This document shows, piece by piece, positions 1 through 7,613 of a stretch of 64,000 bases of DNA (positions are counted from its first letter, which is position 1; each line of letters begins with the position of its first letter). Made by a program: the position numbers and the translations under genes. The notes beneath the pieces were generated by a model. The model was given only the letters and a program-made list of their open reading frames with translations, was not told the origin of the DNA and made no database searches. The stretch comes from an uncultured Bacteroidales bacterium. Lineage in GTDB: Bacteria > Bacteroidota > Bacteroidia > Bacteroidales > F082. The stretch is from positions 62,001-126,000 of the forward strand of contig CAMZAM010000002.1 in NCBI GenBank assembly GCA_947304185.1, in the 5' to 3' direction.

Positions 1-523
1 CAATGCCTATCAATGCCACCGGGAAGAAGATTACCGAATCGCAGAACTCACCGAGCAGCGTGCTCAAAACGGCACGAACGGTGAAACGTTTTCCGTTGTC
101 GCGCACCTTCATTTTACTCATCACGAAGGCGTTGAGGAACGAGCCGACCAAGAAGGCTAAAAATGATGCTAAGACGATTCTCGGAGCTATGCCGAAGATA
201 GCGTGGAAGCCTGTGCCTGCTGGCGTTTCCTGCCACCATGCCACTCCCGGGATGAGGTCGATGAGCCATCCGAGGATGACGAAGAAGAAATTCAACGCGA
301 AGGCCATCCAGATGAGGGTCTTAGCCCTACGGAATCCCCACACCTCGCTCACCACGTCGTTGACGATGTAGCTGATAGGGAACACGAATATCGCTCCGGT
401 GAAGTTGGCCGGACCAAATGAGATTTGTTTTGTGGCGAAGAGGTTCGCCATCATTAAACTTGCGGTAAACAGCGTTGCCAAAATCAAAAACAGCACGCTG
501 ACTTGATGATTTTTTTGTGTCAT
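1..523 (-). CDS. Queuosine precursor transporter (YhhQ/VUT family), 3' end cut by the window
   Basis: Only the N-terminal ~174 residues lie in the window; the reading frame is still open at base 1. The protein begins MTQKNHQVSVLFLILATLF and continues with several hydrophobic segments (SLMMANLFATKQISFGPANF, then FPISYIVNDVVSEVWGF). The 'N-D-V-x-S-E-V-W-G' stretch after the second membrane segment is typical of the VUT/YhhQ (DUF165) family of inner-membrane transporters that import queuine-type precursors for tRNA queuosine synthesis. The ATG at 521-523 is preceded by a TATCTTTG -7 element (579-586) and by a preQ1-I-like aptamer, which independently supports the assignment. The family is known; the exact substrate (preQ0, preQ1 or queuine) is inferred. 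Confidence 0.88.
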   Translation of the reverse strand, partial: MTQKNHQVSVLFLILATLFTASLMMANLFATKQISFGPANFTGAIFVFPISYIVNDVVSEVWGFRRAKTLIWMAFALNFFFVILGWLIDLIPGVAWWQETPAGTGFHAIFGIAPRIVLASFLAFLVGSFLNAFVMSKMKVRDNGKRFTVRAVLSTLLGEFCDSVIFFPVALIGI

Positions 524-525
524 TT

Positions 526-562
526 TCTTGTTTTGTTAAAGGGGGTTTAGCAAGTACCCCTA
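526..562 (-). promoter_or_regulatory. preQ1-I-type riboswitch upstream of the queuosine precursor transporter
   Basis: On the minus strand the short leader reads GGGG, then UACUUGCUAAA, then CCCC, then an A-rich tail with CAAAACAAGAA just before the start codon. This matches the preQ1-I plan: a G/C stem, a loop of the form U-x-CU-x-GCUA-x-A, and an A-rich 3' tail that folds back. The loop CUUG can pair with CAAG in the tail, giving the expected H-type pseudoknot. Total length is about 36 nt, right for this class. It begins about 15 nt after a TATCTTTG -7 element and ends at the start codon, so control of translation initiation is the natural inference. Confidence 0.8.
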
Positions 563-671
563 GTTAATAAATCGGCTGCAAAGATACAACTTTTAGTTTA
601 AAGTTTACCGTTTACAGTTTAAAGTTTTTTAGCCATTGGAATCCGACATCCAAAATCCTAACGGCTAATGG

Positions 672-1316
672 CTAAGCATGCGGATATTTCTTTCTGATAT
701 TCTCTGCAAGGAATTTCGCCACGTCGTCGGTTGTGAGGTGCGACACGTTGATGACGAAGTCGTAGTTACGTGCGTCGTAGCGCGACACTCCTGCGAAGGT
801 CTTGGTGTAGTTTTCGCGGGCTTTGTCGACCATTTCGATGCGTTTGCGTGCGGCATCTTCATCGAGGGCAAACTGGTTCATGATGTGGCGCACACGTGTG
901 TTGAGGTCGGCGATGAAAAAAATCTTCAATGCCGACGGGTTGTCTTTAAACACATGGAAACCCGAGCGTCCGATAATCACGCATGACTCTTTCTCGGCGA
1001 GGCCGCGGAGTATCTGAGCTTCGGCGTAATAAATCTGTTTCGAGGTGACTTCACGGTCTTCTGTGACGGTATTGCACATCTCGCGGCTCAGGCTGAACTG
1101 CTTGTAATACTGGCAGAAATCGCCCCACCAGTCGGTCTTCTTAGCTCTGATGCGCTCGATCTCCTCAACGGAAAGATTAAACTGTTTCGTCAGTCTGTCG
1201 AGGATATCCTTGTCATACACGTTGATGCCGAGCAGATTGCCCAATTTGCAAGCTATCTCTCTACCGCCCGATCCGAACTCGCGGTTGATTGCGATCACAA
1301 AATTACGTTTTTCCAT
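672..1316 (-). CDS. Cytidylate kinase-like protein
   Basis: 214-residue P-loop kinase-like protein. The N-terminus AINREFGSGGREIACKLG contains the modified nucleotide-binding loop (FGSGGREIA) typical of the cytidylate-kinase-like family (Pfam Cytidylate_kin2) rather than a classical GxxGxGK loop. A second conserved segment is CVIIGRSGFHVFKD near residue 115. The family is widespread in Bacteroidota and Firmicutes next to unrelated genes, and its physiological substrate is not established; true Cmk activity should not be assumed. A TATCTTTG promoter element lies upstream in the 1317-1473 gap. It is divergent from the restriction-modification operon to the right. Confidence 0.8.
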   Translation of the reverse strand: MEKRNFVIAINREFGSGGREIACKLGNLLGINVYDKDILDRLTKQFNLSVEEIERIRAKKTDWWGDFCQYYKQFSLSREMCNTVTEDREVTSKQIYYAEAQILRGLAEKESCVIIGRSGFHVFKDNPSALKIFFIADLNTRVRHIMNQFALDEDAARKRIEMVDKARENYTKTFAGVSRYDARNYDFVINVSHLTTDDVAKFLAENIRKKYPHA

Positions 1317-1406
1317 GATGTTTGAATAATTAAATAGTTTTTACGGAGCAAAGATATAACTTTTTATTGAAAGATGGAAGAGAATGGGGAAAAGAATTTA
1401 CAAAAA

Positions 1407-1455
1407 TGCACTCAAATTGAAAACATTATTGGACTTATCTTTGCACTCATATTGA
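1407..1455 (+). promoter_or_regulatory. Promoter of the restriction-modification operon with two C-box-like operators
   Basis: Two near-identical 14-mers, TGCACTCAAATTGA (1407-1420) and TGCACTCATATTGA (1442-1455), differ at one base and are spaced 35 bp apart. The second contains a perfect dyad, CTCA-TAT-TGAG. They bracket a Bacteroidota promoter: TTG at 1417-1419 and the -7 element TATCTTTG at 1436-1443. The first box covers the -33 region and the second covers the likely start site. Controller proteins of type II restriction-modification systems bind tandem dyads in this position, so autoregulation by the adjacent XRE gene is the natural reading; it is inferred, not shown. Confidence 0.65.
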
Positions 1456-1473
1456 GAATAAGAAAAAATAATA

Positions 1474-1767
1474 ATGGAAATCAGCAATTATCAGGATCAG
1501 ATTATCATTGAGATAAAAAAGCTTCGCGAGAAGGAAGGTCTCAGTCAGGCGAAGCTCAGCGAGATATTAGGCATATCGCGTGGTCAGATGAGCAACATCG
1601 AGAATCCGAATTACACGCATAAATACACATTGAAACAGATTAATGCCATCTGTGAGCATTTGAATTATCCGATTGAGAAAGTTTTTCTTCCAAACACAAG
1701 GATTAATGTCGAATGTTCGAAGGCAATTAAAGTGCTGGTGGATAGTATTATTAAGTATGAGGAATAA
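1474..1767 (+). CDS. XRE-family controller (C) protein of the restriction-modification system
   Basis: 97-residue single-domain HTH protein. The helix-turn-helix runs through EGLSQAKLSEILGISRGQMS (about residues 21-40), followed by NIENPNYTHKYTLKQINAIC, a cro/C1-type pattern. The length matches C proteins of type II restriction-modification systems, which activate endonuclease expression late and repress their own promoter. It sits 21 bp upstream of the methyltransferase in the same direction, and two repeated dyads flank its promoter. Position, size and the operator layout all support the controller role; the DNA target is inferred. Confidence 0.8.
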   Translation: MEISNYQDQIIIEIKKLREKEGLSQAKLSEILGISRGQMSNIENPNYTHKYTLKQINAICEHLNYPIEKVFLPNTRINVECSKAIKVLVDSIIKYEE

Positions 1768-1788
1768 TTACAGAATTAAGAACTATTT

Positions 1789-3009
1789 ATGAAAAACTTA
1801 ACTGGATTTAAAATAGGATTAAATGACGAGTCTGCAATAGTCACACATTATTTGCAAAATAAGGGAACGATATTCGAAAAGCCTTTCAAGAAAGATGCTT
1901 TAAGGATATTGGGATGTGAAGATTTGGATAAAGAAGAAGGCTTTTGTTATGATGTACAAGAACCGCAAGCCGAGTATAGTTTATTTCCAGAACTTGATGA
2001 CATCCCATTTCCAGCACCTGAAAATCCGAAATTTACATTTATAGATTTATTTGCCGGCATCGGTGGTTTTCGAATAGCTATGCAAAATTTAGGAGGGAAG
2101 TGTGTTTACTCTTCAGAATGGGATGCCCAAGCTCAAAAAACGTATAAAGCGAACTACGGAGAAACACCATATGGTGATATAACAAAAGAGTCCACAAAGC
2201 AGTACATTCCTGATGAATTTGATGTGCTATGTGCAGGATTTCCTTGTCAGGCTTTTTCTTTAGCAGGTAAGCGCCGTGGTTTTGAGGAAACGCGCGGCAC
2301 ACTCTTCTTTGATGTGGCAGAGATTATTCGTCGCAAAAGACCGAAAGCATTTTTCTTGGAAAATGTTAAAGGCCTGAAAATACATGATAAAGGAAAAACC
2401 CTTGACACAATCTTGAATGTTTTGCGAAATGATTTGGATTATTATGTTCCTGATCCAGAAATCGTTAATGCTATGAATTTCGGAGTTCCGCAGCATAGAG
2501 AAAGAATCTACATTGTCGGATTCCGCAAAGACCAGAATGTCAAAAGTTTTGAATACCCAAAGCCTACTGATAACACAAAGCGATTCATTGACATTAGGGA
2601 AGAAAACGAGGTGTCGCCGAAATACTATTTGTCAACTCAATACCAACACACATTGTACGAACATAAAAAACGTCACGAAAGTAAGGGAAACGGTTTTGGC
2701 TATGAAATCATTCCTGATGATGGAGTTGCAAATGCAATAGTTGTCGGCGGGATGGGTCGTGAACGTAATATTGTGATAGACAAGCGATTAACTGATTTTA
2801 CACCTGTAACAAACATTAAAGGTGAGATAAATCATGATGGTTGGCGCAGGATGACTCCACGTGAATGGGCAAGATTACAAGGATTTCCAGATTCATTTAT
2901 AATACCTGTAGCAGATGCTTCTGCATATAAACAGTTTGGAAATTCTGTAGCTATTCCTGCAATACAAGCTACAGCAGAAAATGAATTAAAATTGTTAAAC
3001 TTAATATAA
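1789..3009 (+). CDS. DNA (cytosine-5-)-methyltransferase of an HpaII-type system
   Basis: 406-residue C5-cytosine methyltransferase. Motif I is FIDLFAGIGGFRIA near residue 84 (AdoMet binding). Motif IV is AGFPCQAFSLAG, holding the catalytic Cys of PCQ, motif VI is ENVKGL, and motif VIII is QHRERIYIVGF. The target region precedes RLQGFPD, and motif X is QFGNSVAIPAI. An N-terminal extension of about 80 residues precedes the catalytic fold and contains no motif I recognise. Seven bases separate it from the endonuclease gene, so the two are co-transcribed. Because its partner resembles R.HpaII, the modified site is predicted to be CCGG; that specificity is inference. Confidence 0.92.
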   Translation: MKNLTGFKIGLNDESAIVTHYLQNKGTIFEKPFKKDALRILGCEDLDKEEGFCYDVQEPQAEYSLFPELDDIPFPAPENPKFTFIDLFAGIGGFRIAMQNLGGKCVYSSEWDAQAQKTYKANYGETPYGDITKESTKQYIPDEFDVLCAGFPCQAFSLAGKRRGFEETRGTLFFDVAEIIRRKRPKAFFLENVKGLKIHDKGKTLDTILNVLRNDLDYYVPDPEIVNAMNFGVPQHRERIYIVGFRKDQNVKSFEYPKPTDNTKRFIDIREENEVSPKYYLSTQYQHTLYEHKKRHESKGNGFGYEIIPDDGVANAIVVGGMGRERNIVIDKRLTDFTPVTNIKGEINHDGWRRMTPREWARLQGFPDSFIIPVADASAYKQFGNSVAIPAIQATAENELKLLNLI

Positions 3010-3016
3010 AGGTTAT

Positions 3017-4099
3017 ATGGCATTAACAGGAAATAAAGGTGAGTGGAGTGAAATATACACATTATTGCGTCTTCTTGGTGAGGGCAAGGTTCACGCTGGC
3101 GATGCAAATCTAAATAAGCTATCCTTATACTACCCTATAATTAACATCATTCGCGAAGAAAGCAAACGATATGAATATAAGCCAGACATAAATAAAAATA
3201 TTGTGATAATCGACGAAGACGGCAATGAGTATCTTCGCATCTCCATGAATAGATTTATGGAAGAGTCCAGTGTTTTATTGGATGAAATAAAGGCCAATAC
3301 AAATAGTGCTTTCTCCATTCCACAAACGGAAGCTTTCATGAAACAAATTGGATGTACCAAACTAAAAGCCCCTTCAAAAGATAAAGCCGACATACGTATT
3401 ATCATACACGATATGCGTACAAACATGAAGCCTCTGCTGGGTTTTAGTATTAAATCACAATTAGGGAGTCCATCAACGCTTCTCAATCCAGGAGATTCAA
3501 CAAACATCACGTACAAGGTAATTGGAGGTTATATGTCAGACCAAGAAATCAACGACATAAATTCTATTCAAGACCACATTCCACGAATGCAAGCTTTCCT
3601 TGACAAAGGTTATCAATTAGAGTATTATGACATAGAACATCTAACCTTTAAAAACAACTTGTTATTCCTTGACACATGTATGCCAAAATTTATTGGTGAT
3701 TGTTTGTTATACAGCAGTATGCCGGAACAAAACTCATCCACAAAAAGTCTTGTAGAAACAGTAGCACTTAATAACCCTTTCAACTTTACTGGCAAAGATA
3801 TTATAGCATTTTATGAACATAAAATGAAAGTCCTTCTTATCGATTCTGCATTAGGAATGACATCTGCAAAAGAATGGAAAGGTAAATATGATGCCAATGG
3901 CGGTTATCTAATAGTTAAAAAAGACGGCGATATAGTGTGTTATCATTTTTATAATAGAAATGATGTAGAAGATTATTTGTATAATAATACTCGTTTTGAC
4001 AGACCTAGCAGATCCAGATACCATTTCGGATCTTTGTATCGTAATGCTGATGGCAATGTATATATGAAGTTAAACCTGCAAATAAGGTTTAACAAATAG
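3017..4099 (+). CDS. HpaII-family type II restriction endonuclease
   Basis: 360 residues, close to the length of R.HpaII. The N-terminus GNKGEWSEIYTLLRLLGEG, followed by a segment with KVHAGDANLNK, is the conserved opening of the RE_HpaII family. Later stretches include LLGFSIKSQLGSPSTLLN (a candidate catalytic segment with an x-IKSQ pattern, about residue 140) and NITYKVIGG. Family members cut unmethylated CCGG. It lies directly downstream of the methyltransferase with a 7-bp gap and upstream of vsr. Base composition is visibly more A/T-rich than the neighbouring core genes, suggesting acquisition by transfer. Family recognition is from memory of the N-terminal motif. Confidence 0.75.
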   Translation: MALTGNKGEWSEIYTLLRLLGEGKVHAGDANLNKLSLYYPIINIIREESKRYEYKPDINKNIVIIDEDGNEYLRISMNRFMEESSVLLDEIKANTNSAFSIPQTEAFMKQIGCTKLKAPSKDKADIRIIIHDMRTNMKPLLGFSIKSQLGSPSTLLNPGDSTNITYKVIGGYMSDQEINDINSIQDHIPRMQAFLDKGYQLEYYDIEHLTFKNNLLFLDTCMPKFIGDCLLYSSMPEQNSSTKSLVETVALNNPFNFTGKDIIAFYEHKMKVLLIDSALGMTSAKEWKGKYDANGGYLIVKKDGDIVCYHFYNRNDVEDYLYNNTRFDRPSRSRYHFGSLYRNADGNVYMKLNLQIRFNK

Positions 4100-4155
4100 T
4101 TTTTCCATGACACTACATGGATTAACTGTACATCAATAAGAAATAGTATATAATT

Positions 4156-4668
4156 ATGCCCGACCGCCTCACCCCCACCCAACGCCACCGCTGCATGTCG
4201 CACATCCACTCACGCGACACCAAGCCAGAATTGCTCGTCCGGCGATGGCTGTGGAACCACGGATACCGCTACCGCCTCAACGTGAAAGGAGTGCCCGGAA
4301 AACCCGACATCGTCATGAGACCTTACCATACCGCCATTTTCGTGAACGGCTGCTTCTGGCACGGTCATGAACCTTGTTGTAAGTTACCAAACACCAATCG
4401 TGAATTTTGGGTCAATAAAATCCGCCGAAACCAAGAACGAGACCGACAAAATTATCAGATTTTACAGGATAACGGTTGGCAGGTCATTGTCATCTGGGAA
4501 TGCCAGCTGAAGCCCAACCGCATCAAAGAGACAATGCTGCGAGTGGAAACATTACTGTGCGATTATTTCCTCGCCCTGCACCGCCCGAAAATGGTCAACT
4601 ACACCACCACCGAAGACACCGAACTCCCAATGGCCGCGGAGAAAAGACAAATATACGGTGAAAAATAG
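4156..4668 (+). CDS. vsr: Very short patch repair endonuclease
   Basis: 170-residue Vsr nuclease that nicks next to T in T:G mismatches produced by deamination of 5-methylcytosine. Conserved parts are clear: MSHIHSRDTKPELLVRRWLW near the N-terminus; YRLNVKGVPGKPDIVM containing the catalytic Asp; FVNGCFWHGHEPCC with zinc ligands; then NREFWVNKIRRNQERD. Genes for Vsr typically accompany C5 methyltransferases, as here. The gene is noticeably more G/C-rich than the C, M and R genes immediately upstream, so it may have joined the cassette separately. A 56-bp gap separates it from the endonuclease gene. Confidence 0.92.
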   Translation: MPDRLTPTQRHRCMSHIHSRDTKPELLVRRWLWNHGYRYRLNVKGVPGKPDIVMRPYHTAIFVNGCFWHGHEPCCKLPNTNREFWVNKIRRNQERDRQNYQILQDNGWQVIVIWECQLKPNRIKETMLRVETLLCDYFLALHRPKMVNYTTTEDTELPMAAEKRQIYGEK

Positions 4669-4731
4669 ATTCATGTCAATTCGTTAGATTCGTGTTCGAA
4701 AAAAGTTTATCTTTGCCACAAAAATTTCCTT

Positions 4732-6408
4732 ATGAAAAAACTCATATCATTAACACTTTTTCTCGCTTCAGCAGCATACGCCCTCGCCTGCACCAACCTC
4801 ATCGTAGGCAAAAAAGCATCCACCGACGGAAGCGTGATGTGCACCTATAACTGCGACGGATTCGGCTTCTCAGGATCACTGTTCTACAGCCCCGCAGGAC
4901 GACACGACAAAGACGAACTCATCGCCATCCACGGATGGGGACCGGCACACGAAGGACAATACGTCAAACAAGTGGAATACACCTACAACGTCGTCGGACT
5001 GATGAACGAGCACCAAGTCACCATCGTCGAGACCACCTTCGACGGCAGACTGGAACTGATTAACAACGACGGGCTCCTCGACTATTTCAGCCTCATGCGC
5101 CTCGCCCTGCAACGCTCGGCAACAGCCCGCGAAGCCATCCGCTGCATGGCGGAACTCGTCGAAGAATACGGCTACAACAGCAGCGGCGAGAGCATCACCG
5201 TATGCGACCCCAACGAGGCCTGGATCATGGAGATTATCGGCAAAGGCGAAGGTAAAAAAGGAGCCGTGTGGGTGGCACTACGTGTCCCCGACGACTGCAT
5301 CTCGGCACACGCCAACCTCAGCCGCATCCGCCAGTTTCCACAAGAAAAAGACTCTAAAAACAGCATCAGCAGCAAAAACCTCAAGAAGATAAACCGCCCC
5401 GAGATAGAATGCGTCTACGCCCACGATGTCATCAGTTTCGCCCGCGAAAAGGGCTTCTACGAAGGCAGCGACAAAGACTTCTCTTTCCGCGACGCCTACT
5501 GTCCCATCGACTTCGAGAATGTGCGCTACGCCGACGCCCGCGTGTGGAGCTTCTTCCGCCATCACCGCTCTGATATGGACCAGTATCTGCCTTATATCAA
5601 CGGCGAGTTCGACGTCTGCGACGGCATGCCTCTGTGGGTGAGACCCGACGCCCCGCTATCATTACGCGACCTGCAACACGACATGCGCGACCACTTCGAA
5701 GGCACACCTCTCGACATGACTGCCGACATGACCGCCGGCCCGTGGGGAATGCCGATACGCCCGCTGCCAATGCATTTCCGCTCGACCGACAGCATCGACT
5801 ACTACCGCGAACGCCCAATAGCCACACAACAAAGCGGCTTCACCATGACATGCCAGATGCGCTCATGGCTGCCCGACGACGTGGGCGGCATCACATGGTT
5901 TAACTGCGACGACGCCGACATGGTCGCCTACGTTCCACTATACTGCTGCATCACCCAAGTGCCCGACTGCTTCCGTCCCGAGAACAACCCTCGCAACGAG
6001 TTCAGCTTCGAATCGGCATTCTGGGTGGCAAACATGATATATCCTCGCTATTCGATGATGATCGGCGACCTCCGCATAGCCCAAAACGAGCTCGAAGACT
6101 ATTATTTCGCCGACCAAGAAGAAGTGCTGAAAGCCATCGAGACGATGACAGCCGCCGACCGACGCGACTATCTCAACAAGAAAAGCATAGCCTACGCCGA
6201 CCGCATGATGCAACGCTGGGATAAATTAGCCAAATACCTGATTGTCAGATACAACGACCAGATCAAACGCCGTGTCGACGAGAACGGCAACTTCCAACGT
6301 TGGGGTCACGAGACACCAGGCTACGACCAGCAGTTTATCGACGCCATAGGACCCGCCACCGGCGACCGATATCGTCTGGATAATGTTATTGAACGAAGGG
6401 AGAGATAA
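4732..6408 (+). CDS. C69-family dipeptidase, secreted
   Basis: 558 residues. The N-terminus MKKLISLTLFLASAAYALA is a signal peptide ending immediately before CTNLIVGKKASTDGSVM, whose Cys is the N-terminal nucleophile of the Ntn-hydrolase fold in the C69 (U34, PepD-like) family. Members cleave dipeptides in the periplasm or at the surface. Later conserved segments include YGYNSSGESITVCDPNEAW and SAHANLSRIRQF. A TATCTTTG promoter element at 4708-4715 lies 16 bp before the start codon. A second member of the same family lies at 54630-56210. Substrate preference cannot be read from the sequence. Confidence 0.9.
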   Translation: MKKLISLTLFLASAAYALACTNLIVGKKASTDGSVMCTYNCDGFGFSGSLFYSPAGRHDKDELIAIHGWGPAHEGQYVKQVEYTYNVVGLMNEHQVTIVETTFDGRLELINNDGLLDYFSLMRLALQRSATAREAIRCMAELVEEYGYNSSGESITVCDPNEAWIMEIIGKGEGKKGAVWVALRVPDDCISAHANLSRIRQFPQEKDSKNSISSKNLKKINRPEIECVYAHDVISFAREKGFYEGSDKDFSFRDAYCPIDFENVRYADARVWSFFRHHRSDMDQYLPYINGEFDVCDGMPLWVRPDAPLSLRDLQHDMRDHFEGTPLDMTADMTAGPWGMPIRPLPMHFRSTDSIDYYRERPIATQQSGFTMTCQMRSWLPDDVGGITWFNCDDADMVAYVPLYCCITQVPDCFRPENNPRNEFSFESAFWVANMIYPRYSMMIGDLRIAQNELEDYYFADQEEVLKAIETMTAADRRDYLNKKSIAYADRMMQRWDKLAKYLIVRYNDQIKRRVDENGNFQRWGHETPGYDQQFIDAIGPATGDRYRLDNVIERRER

Positions 6409-6495
6409 ATAGCCATTAGCTACTATCCAACATCTTTTAACTTTCCTCTTTTAACTTTTAACTAAATTCGTATCTTTGCATCAAATTTTCATACA

Positions 6496-6954
6496 ATGAA
6501 AGCTACTTTTTCACAAAGATTAATAAAACTCGCCGACCTCAATCATCATCAGACATTTTTCGCCGGTCGCTGCTCAGAATATTTCTTAGAAAGCTCGTAT
6601 TTCGCTGTGGCTCAATATGTTGACACTAAAGACACTGTTCTTCTTGTGCTCCATGGCATCGACTTCAAGTTCCCTATCTTCGCGGGCGACATCGTCACCT
6701 TCGAGAGCAAAGTCATCGCCGCAGGACGCTCAACATTGACGGTTTACACTAAGATGTACCGCAGCCGCGAGCCGGAAAAGGTAGCCGCCGACGGCTTTGC
6801 CACGTTCTCATATCTCGATGAGAATCATCATTCGAAGCCACACGGAGTAGTGATAACGCCTGAGACCGACGAGGAACGCTGGCTCAACCAGCAAGCCATC
6901 GAGGTTTTGGAAGACTCAAAACGACGCGCCAAGGCAATGAACGCCGCACATTAA
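6496..6954 (+). CDS. Acyl-CoA thioesterase, hotdog fold
   Basis: 152-residue single hotdog domain. The central helix and strands appear in LHGIDFKFPIFAGDIVTFES and VIAAGRSTLTVYTKMYRS, the layout of the acyl-CoA hydrolase (YciA/BACH-like) subgroup. Enzymes of this type hydrolyse acyl-CoA to free acid and CoA in the cytosol. The gene stands alone, has a GTATCTTTG promoter element just upstream (about 6470-6478) and ends at a strong terminator hairpin. Chain-length specificity is not predictable. Confidence 0.8.
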   Translation: MKATFSQRLIKLADLNHHQTFFAGRCSEYFLESSYFAVAQYVDTKDTVLLVLHGIDFKFPIFAGDIVTFESKVIAAGRSTLTVYTKMYRSREPEKVAADGFATFSYLDENHHSKPHGVVITPETDEERWLNQQAIEVLEDSKRRAKAMNAAH

Positions 6955-6985
6955 AAAAAGAGACGCCATAACGACGTCTCTTTTT
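6955..6985 (+). terminator. Rho-independent terminator of the thioesterase gene
   Basis: Perfect 11-bp arms AAAAAGAGACG (6955-6965) and CGTCTCTTTTT (6975-6985) with a 9-base loop, starting at the stop codon of the thioesterase. The A and T runs at both sides make it usable in both directions. Confidence 0.85.
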
Positions 6986-7014
6986 CATTCAATTGATTTT
7001 CAATCAATTATATT

Positions 7015-7050
7015 CTAGTATTCGTCCTCGTGGAAGATGAGAATCGCCAT
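7015..7050 (-). pseudogene. Remnant of the 3' end of a DUF2795 gene (old host end, left junction)
   Basis: Reading on the minus strand, the last six codons FHEDEY plus stop are the same as the end of the intact DUF2795 gene at 26431-26652, but with TAG instead of TGA as stop. Upstream of these codons the similarity ends and the frame runs only to an ATG giving an 11-residue ORF ending IFHEDEY. This is what the displaced host 3' end would look like after an element integrated inside the last codons and supplied a new end on the other side. Expression of the mini-ORF is unlikely to matter. Confidence 0.6.
7019..7037. other. Putative attL core (DUF2795 3' end)
   Basis: TATTCGTCCTCGTGGAAGA here and TATTCATCCTCGTGGAAGA at 26435-26453 differ at one base; 13 bases (TCCTCGTGGAAGA) are identical. 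To the left is host-like sequence, to the right the element begins. Confidence 0.6.
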
Positions 7051-7076
7051 TGTTAATCAATCAGTTAGTGTCAACC

Positions 7077-7100
7077 ATGTTCAAAATTTGGGTAACTTAT
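7077..7100 (+). repeat. 24-bp direct repeat, left copy (possible integrase arm site)
   Basis: The 24 bases beginning ATGTTCAAAATTTG and ending GGTAACTTAT are repeated exactly, in the same orientation, at 26305-26328. The left copy lies about 40 bp inside the proposed left junction. Such paired repeats inside both ends fit arm-type binding sites for a tyrosine integrase, or they could themselves be the attachment repeats. Confidence 0.7.
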
Positions 7101-7213
7101 CCGTATTGTTAAATGCGGCTATACTCCACACAATCAACAAGTTAGCACAAGAATCCTCTATCTCCTTTCCATTGTTTCAGAGGCAAGACTCCTAAACCTC
7201 CGATAACACGCTG

Positions 7214-7221
7214 CAAAGATA
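7214..7221 (-). promoter_or_regulatory. Outward-facing promoter element near the left end
   Basis: TATCTTTG on the minus strand, a canonical Bacteroidota -7 element, preceded by an A/T-rich stretch with AAAGTTG. It points leftward across the left junction with no long ORF before it, so in the integrated state it would transcribe only the DUF2795 remnant. The 7101-7210 leader contains several short pairing segments (for example CCTCT/AGAGG) but no ORF that I can support. Confidence 0.4.
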
Positions 7222-7318
7222 CAACTTTTTCGTTATCAGAAGCAGACGAATATTATTAATATGTAATATCCGTCCTTTTGCACATTTATCTTTCTCAGCA
7301 TACTAACCAGCCCAAAAC

Positions 7319-7355
7319 AAACATGGGGTAAGATCATTATCCTAACCCCATGTTT
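7319..7355 (-). terminator. Terminator downstream of the 76-residue gene
   Basis: Perfect 11-bp inverted repeat AAACATGGGGT (7319-7329) and ACCCCATGTTT (7345-7355). On the minus strand it is followed by TTGTTTTG and lies 28 bp after the stop codon of the gene at 7383-7613. Confidence 0.75.
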
Positions 7356-7382
7356 GAAATTAAAATCCAAATAGCAAGCTGT

Positions 7383-7613
7383 TTATCCTATCTTATCGCC
7401 TTTCTCGAGATTCAAAGGTTTCACGAACTGTTCCAAATCAGAAAAGTCATACATTGGGTCATTTGGAATCTTGTTTTTCTTTCTGTTGTTAACTATACCT
7501 ATTAATATATTAATAATATCCGTCACATCATCATACTGTTCTGCTGTCAAATCCACCACAAAATGCCAACGGGATTCATTATCCTGCGTCAGCTGAATAT
7601 TTAAATTATTCAT
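7383..7613 (-). CDS. Hypothetical protein, 76 residues, element-borne
   Basis: Not recognised. The protein starts MNNLNIQLTQDNESRWHFVV and has a regular pattern of a short strand, an acidic helix (TAEQYDDVTDIINILIG) and a charged tail. It has no signal peptide or membrane helix. An A-rich purine leader precedes the ATG, and a perfect terminator hairpin follows the stop, which supports a real transcription unit. It is the leftmost gene of the element and transcribed toward the left end. Function unknown. Confidence 0.55.
   Translation of the reverse strand: MNNLNIQLTQDNESRWHFVVDLTAEQYDDVTDIINILIGIVNNRKKNKIPNDPMYDFSDLEQFVKPLNLEKGDKIG

Noticed and set aside
3..371. Plus-strand frame of 122 codons
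   Set aside because: It is antisense to the queuosine transporter, whose membrane segments and riboswitch make it the real gene.
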